Positions 15,272-18,163 of a stretch of DNA of 18,163 bases are shown piece after piece. Origin of the DNA: Oscillospiraceae bacterium. Its GTDB lineage: Bacteria; Bacillota_A; Clostridia; Oscillospirales; Oscillospiraceae. Made by a program: the position numbers and the translations under genes. Each line of letters starts with the position of its first letter. The first letter of the stretch is position 1. The stretch lies in NCBI GenBank assembly GCA_016302015.1, contig JAEDOJ010000009.1, positions 1 to 18,163 on the forward strand. The letters are read 5' to 3'. The notes beneath the pieces are model-generated. The model had not been told where the DNA came from and searched no databases. It saw only the letters and a program-made list of their open reading frames with translations.

Positions 15272-16200
15272 CATTCCGCCTCCCCATAGGTTTTCACCGC
15301 TTCCACCAGCAGGTCTGCAAAGCCCTGCCGGTCAATTCCAAAGTTCACACGGGCATTGGGGGTCTTGCGGTCATGGCCGATGGTCATGCCCCGGCAATAC
15401 TCGCCCCGGGTCTCGATCTCCACGCACAGCTCCCGCGCTTCAAACAGCTCAGGCCGAAGGAGAACCGCCACCGCGCAGGGATCATGGAGGGGCGCGCCGG
15501 GGTAGCCCAGCTCCCGATGGAAGCCGTAGAAAAATTCCAGCCAGTCCGCCACCACCCTTGCCACGGGATTCCCCACGGCACGAATGCGCTCAAAGTCCTC
15601 CGGGAAGATCAGCGCCTTCTCCGTCACATCCAGACCGCTCATGAGGATGGGGACGCCGCTCCTGAACACGATATCCGCCGCCTCCGGGTCTGCCAGAATA
15701 TTAAACTCCGCCGCCGGCGTCCAGTTCCCGTGGGAAATGCCGCCGCCCATCAGGCTGATCTCCCGAATTTTCGGTTTTAACTCCGGGTGGGCGGTGAGCA
15801 AGGCCGCCACATTGGTCAGAAGGCCGGTGGGGACGATGGTCACCGGCTCCCGGCTTTCCTCCAGAAGCTTCGCCATCAGCCCCACGGCAGAAAGCTCGCT
15901 CAGCCTCATGGCAGGCTCCGGCAGGACAGGGCCGTCCAGACCGCTCTGCCCGTGGACAGAGGGCGCGTTCATCGGCTCCGCCACCAGAGGCGCCGCCTTC
16001 CCCTTGGCAACGGGGGCGTTGATGCCCAGCAGGGTACAGATCCGCAGGGCGTTGTAGGTGGTTTTTTCAATGGTCTGATTGCCGCAAACCGAGGTCACCC
16101 CACGGATGTCCAGCAGAGGGCTTGCCTTGGCAAGCATCCAGGCAATGGCGTCGTCATGCCCGGGGTCTCCATCCAAAATTACCGGTCGTTTTTCTGCCAA
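15271..16200 (-). CDS. Nucleoside hydrolase (IU-NH family), first of a tandem pair, TTG start
   Basis: This hydrolyses the N-glycosidic bond of nucleosides, supplying free bases and ribose. At 309 residues it has family length. It carries LDGDPGHDDAIA (9-20; D10, D12, D16, D17), TGLLTNVAALL (124-134), LMGGGISHGNWTPAAEFNILADPEAA (149-174) and H238-D239 in the classical HDPCAVAVLL. The start is a TTG at 16200 with AGGA 9 nt upstream; no ATG or GTG in frame fits the family start better. It is the first gene of the minus-strand unit, about 24 bp downstream of the expected transcription start of a near-consensus promoter (16231-16259). It diverges from the PfoR/EIIC-like membrane protein gene. The second hydrolase overlaps its stop codon. 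Confidence 0.95.
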   Translation of the reverse strand: MAEKRPVILDGDPGHDDAIAWMLAKASPLLDIRGVTSVCGNQTIEKTTYNALRICTLLGINAPVAKGKAAPLVAEPMNAPSVHGQSGLDGPVLPEPAMRLSELSAVGLMAKLLEESREPVTIVPTGLLTNVAALLTAHPELKPKIREISLMGGGISHGNWTPAAEFNILADPEAADIVFRSGVPILMSGLDVTEKALIFPEDFERIRAVGNPVARVVADWLEFFYGFHRELGYPGAPLHDPCAVAVLLRPELFEARELCVEIETRGEYCRGMTIGHDRKTPNARVNFGIDRQGFADLLVEAVKTYGEAE

Positions 16201-16230
16201 CGAGATCAGTCCTTTCCTTTGTTTATTGAT

Positions 16231-16259
16231 ATTCTATCTCATTCGGTAGAAAATGTCAA
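16231..16259 (-). promoter_or_regulatory. Near-consensus sigma-A promoter for the nucleoside hydrolase-uvrB-lspA unit
   Basis: On the minus strand, TTGACA (16254-16259) is followed by exactly 17 bp and TAGAAT (16231-16236). The expected start is near 16224, giving a leader of about 24 nt. No palindromic operator was seen over it. Confidence 0.85.
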
Positions 16260-16276
16260 TCAGCCTGAATTTTCTC

Positions 16277-16305
16277 TTGCAATCCCTGCCGGGCCGTGCT
16301 ACAAT
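16277..16305 (+). promoter_or_regulatory. Sigma-A promoter for the PfoR/EIIC-like gene
   Basis: TTGCAA (16277-16282) and TACAAT (16300-16305) have a 17-bp spacer on the plus strand. This promoter is back-to-back with the minus-strand promoter at 16231-16259; the two -35 boxes are 17 bp apart. The start is expected near 16312, about 27 bp before the ATG. Confidence 0.82.
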
Positions 16306-16338
16306 CGATACAAATTTACGGAAAAAAGAGGCAATGCT

Positions 16339-17379
16339 ATGAAAGAATTTTTAAAACGAAAACACATTGACCTGTCCTGGAAGACCTACTTTGTCACCGC
16401 CATGGGCGCCATGGCACAGGGTCTGTTCGCTTCTCTGCTTATCGGCACCATTTTAGGCACCCTGAGCAGTTGGCTGTCTCTGGACTTTCTCAACGAAATC
16501 GCCGCCATCGCCAAGGAAGGTCATGTGGTGGGTGCCGCCATCGGCGTCGCCGTAGCCGCCGCCCTGAAGGCAGACGGTCTGGTGCTGTTCTCCTCCGCTG
16601 TGGTGGGCGCCATGGGCTACAACATGGGCACCGCCGCGCTCACCGCCACCGCAGGCCCCGCCGGCTCCTTTATCGCCGTCCTGTTTGCCTGCGAAATCGG
16701 CAAAATGGTCTCCAAGGAGACCAAGCTGGACATTCTGGTCACTCCCATCGTCACCATTCTGGTGGGCTACGGCGTGTCCCGCCTGTTCTGCCCCCTGATT
16801 GCCTACGCCATGTTCTACTTAGGCGAGTTCATCAACACCGCCACCGCCCTCCATCCCTTCTACATGGGCATCATCGTCTCCGTAGTGGTGGGCATCCTCC
16901 TGACCCTGCCCATCAGCTCCGCCGCCATCTGCGCCATGATCGGCATCGCCGGGCTTGCAGGCGGCGCAGCCACCGCCGGCTGCTGCTGCCAGATGGTGGG
17001 CTTCGCCGTGATGAGCTTCCGGGAAAACCGCTGGGGCGGTCTGGTGGCTCAGGGTCTGGGCACCTCCATGCTCCAGATGGGCAATATCATCAAGCGGCCC
17101 GTGATCTGGCTGCCTGCCATTTTGTCCTCCGCCATCGTCGGCCCCATCTCCACCCTGGTCTTCCAGATGCCCAACTCCGGCGTCTTCGGCGGCATGGGCA
17201 CCTGCGGTCTGGTTGGCCCTCTGGGCGTGATCACCACCGCCGGGGAGATGACCGCCAAGCTGTGGATCGGTCTGGCTCTGGTCTGCGTCGTCCTTCCCGC
17301 CGTCCTGACCCTGCTGTTCAGCGAGATCATGCGGAAGCTGGGCTGGATTCGCCCGGGAGATCTGAAGCTGGATCTGTAA
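16339..17379 (+). CDS. PfoR/PTS_EIIC_2-family polytopic membrane protein
   Basis: This integral membrane protein of 346 residues has about nine hydrophobic segments (from YFVTAMGAMAQGLFASLLIGTILG, 17-40, to LWIGLALVCVVLPAVLTLLF, 308-327). It resembles the family annotated as PTS transporter subunit IIC type 2 or PfoR, named after a putative toxin regulator of Clostridium perfringens. Characteristic stretches are AVVGAMGYNMGTAALTATAGPAGSFIAVL, QMVGFAVMSFREN-GGLVAQGLGTSMLQMGN and GMGTCGLVGPLGV. A CCC triplet (215-217) precedes QMVGF. There is no IIA or IIB domain and none is encoded next to it, so PTS function is doubtful. The ATG at 16339 has AGAGG 7 nt upstream; the longer open frame before it has no support. 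It faces the nucleoside hydrolase genes, suggesting but not proving a link to nucleoside or ribose handling. The substrate is unknown. Confidence 0.88.
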   Translation: MKEFLKRKHIDLSWKTYFVTAMGAMAQGLFASLLIGTILGTLSSWLSLDFLNEIAAIAKEGHVVGAAIGVAVAAALKADGLVLFSSAVVGAMGYNMGTAALTATAGPAGSFIAVLFACEIGKMVSKETKLDILVTPIVTILVGYGVSRLFCPLIAYAMFYLGEFINTATALHPFYMGIIVSVVVGILLTLPISSAAICAMIGIAGLAGGAATAGCCCQMVGFAVMSFRENRWGGLVAQGLGTSMLQMGNIIKRPVIWLPAILSSAIVGPISTLVFQMPNSGVFGGMGTCGLVGPLGVITTAGEMTAKLWIGLALVCVVLPAVLTLLFSEIMRKLGWIRPGDLKLDL

Positions 17380-17398
17380 GAATTTTTGAAATTTTTTC

Positions 17399-17427
17399 TT
17401 GACAATTCAAAATTCTTGTGTTATTCT
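17399..17427 (+). promoter_or_regulatory. Sigma-A promoter of the T-box/trpB-like transcript
   Basis: TTGACA (17399-17404) and TATTCT (17422-17427) are separated by exactly 17 bp, in an AT-rich stretch directly after the PfoR-like gene. The start is expected near 17434, just ahead of the T-box leader. No GC-rich terminator separates it from the upstream gene. Confidence 0.85.
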
Positions 17428-17433
17428 TGGCTA

Positions 17434-17706
17434 AACCGTTGAAGAAGTGTAAGTAGGGTCGCATCGAACCGTCTCAGAGAGCTGCGGAGGGTGGAATCGC
17501 AGCACGGGGCCGCCGCCTGAATGGGCTTCCGAGGGCGAGCTGAATCAAAAGTAAGCAAGCCGGAGTGGTTCTCCGTGATCAAAACCGATATGTGTTAGCA
17601 TATGCTGAGTGGATGCTTTGGCATCAAGTTGGGTGGCACCGCAGGAATGAATTGATCTCCTGTCCCAGCAGTATTTTTATTTTACTGCAGGGGCAGGAGT
17701 TTGTTT
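17434..17706 (+). promoter_or_regulatory. T-box leader, tRNA-Trp responsive (UGG specifier)
   Basis: A complete T-box precedes the TrpB-like gene. Stem I contains the conserved AGAGAG at 17475-17480 followed by a distal hairpin (GCTGCG...CGCAGC). The specifier loop TGAATGGGCTTCCGAG places UGG, the tryptophan codon, at 17522-17524. Stem III is GATGC-TTTG-GCATC (17612-17625). The T-box proper, TGGGTGGCACCGC, lies at 17630-17642 with the bulge that binds the uncharged tRNA 3' end. CAGGA (17642-17646) can pair with TCCTG (17658-17662) to form the antiterminator, which destroys the terminator stem. Uncharged tRNA-Trp should therefore switch the gene on, matching the product of the gene downstream. 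Exact 5' and 3' limits are approximate. Confidence 0.95.
17657..17706 (+). terminator. Regulated terminator of the T-box
   Basis: CTCCTGTCCC (17657-17666) pairs with GGGGCAGGAG (17690-17699, one G-U pair). Above an A-A mismatch, GCAGTA pairs with TACTGC around an AU-rich loop, and TTTGTTTT follows. Its 5' arm is shared with the antiterminator. Confidence 0.92.
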
Positions 17707-17738
17707 TGCCCCCGCAACCAGGAAAGGATGATATTATC

Positions 17739-18163
17739 ATGGAAAAGAAGATCCCTTACAAAATTTACCTGACTGAAGACGAGATGCCCAAGCAGTGGTA
17801 CAATGTGCGCGCGGACATGAAGATCAAGCCCGCTCCCCTGCTCAACCCCGGCACCGGCGAGCCCATGACCTTCGAGGAGCTGCGTCATGTGTTCTGTGAC
17901 GAGCTGGTTCGTCAGGAGCTGGACGACAACACCGCTTATTTCGACATCCCCGAGGAAATCCGCAGCTTCTATAAGATGTATCGCCCCTCTCCTCTGGTCA
18001 GAGCCTACTGTCTGGAAGAAAAGCTCCAGACTCCCGCAAAGATTTACTACAAGTTCGAGGGCAACAACACCTCCGGCTCCCACAAGCTGAACTCCGCCAT
18101 CGCCCAGGCCTACTACGCCAAGCAGCAGGGTCTGAAGGGCGTCACCACCGAGACCGGCGCCGG
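17739..18163 (+). CDS. trpB: TrpB-like pyridoxal-phosphate enzyme / tryptophan synthase beta chain, TrpB2 type (3' end outside window)
   Basis: Tryptophan synthase beta joins indole and serine to make L-tryptophan using pyridoxal phosphate. The visible 141 residues match the TrpB2 subgroup: an N-terminal extension typical of that group (MEKKIPYKIYLTEDEMPKQWYNVRAD), then RPSPLVRAYCLEEKL (about 82-96) and KIYYKFEGNNTSGSHKLNSA. K116 in GSHKLNS is the Schiff-base lysine. In canonical TrpB1 the corresponding text is ERxDLxHTGSHKIN, so this is the other branch, which often does not pair with TrpA. The frame is open to the window edge with no stop, so length and neighbours are unknown. The ATG at 17739 has an AAAGGA site about 10 nt upstream. 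Control by the Trp T-box directly upstream supports a role in tryptophan supply. Whether trpA or other trp genes follow cannot be seen. Confidence 0.92.
   Translation, partial: MEKKIPYKIYLTEDEMPKQWYNVRADMKIKPAPLLNPGTGEPMTFEELRHVFCDELVRQELDDNTAYFDIPEEIRSFYKMYRPSPLVRAYCLEEKLQTPAKIYYKFEGNNTSGSHKLNSAIAQAYYAKQQGLKGVTTETGA

Noticed and set aside
16470..17402. 310-residue frame overlapping the PfoR-like gene
   Set aside because: An Arg/His-rich +1 reading of the membrane protein gene without any domain. The membrane protein frame has promoter, ribosome binding site and family similarity.
1..18163. Search for mobile elements, CRISPR, phage genes, defence genes or biosynthetic clusters
   Set aside because: No transposase, integrase, regular spaced repeats, toxin-antitoxin pair or biosynthetic enzyme set was found. 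All sizeable genes are accounted for by metabolic, repair, envelope or transport families.

Overview
The window looks like chromosomal sequence from a GC-rich member of the Clostridia, probably Oscillospiraceae/Ruminococcaceae-like. That assignment is an inference. It rests on a tRNA-Trp T-box leader, strong AGGAGG-type ribosome binding sites, near-consensus sigma-A promoters with 17-bp spacers, a lipoprotein-type solute receptor and short Rho-independent terminators. I see no rRNA, tRNA, CRISPR array, insertion sequence or prophage gene. Gene density is high. The only gene-free stretch over 300 bp (17380-17738) is filled by a promoter and the T-box leader.

Layout: 1-1786 (+) is the end of aspartate kinase followed by aspartate-semialdehyde dehydrogenase, the first two shared steps towards lysine, threonine and methionine. 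A bidirectional terminator separates them from two minus-strand genes: a PBP5-type D-Ala-D-Ala carboxypeptidase and, upstream of it behind its own terminator, a small HPr-like protein that lacks the phospho-histidine motif. The plus-strand gene at 3601-4887 is the tRNA methylthiotransferase MtaB, which shares a bidirectional terminator with malQ.

10801-4935 (-) is one alpha-glucan operon: promoter, LacI-type operator, lipoprotein solute receptor, intercistronic hairpin, two permeases, LacI-family regulator and 4-alpha-glucanotransferase (MalQ). It carries no ATPase gene, so the importer presumably uses a shared ATPase encoded elsewhere.

16259-10954 (-) is a second transcription unit: two tandem paralogous nucleoside hydrolases, uvrB, lspA and a single-pass membrane protein with an acidic EETPA repeat and an Ig-like Big_2 domain. 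It starts from a near-consensus promoter (TTGACA-17-TAGAAT). Diverging from it is a promoter (TTGCAA-17-TACAAT) for a stand-alone polytopic membrane protein of the PfoR/PTS_EIIC_2 family.

17399-18163 (+) is a promoter, a complete T-box with a UGG (Trp) specifier, T-box bulge and terminator/antiterminator, and the start of a TrpB-like tryptophan synthase beta gene that runs off the window.

Most of this is housekeeping and sugar metabolism. The items most worth a second look are the histidine-less HPr-like protein, the orphan EIIC/PfoR protein facing nucleoside hydrolases, the Big_2 membrane protein after lspA, and the tryptophan-sensing T-box on a TrpB-like gene.
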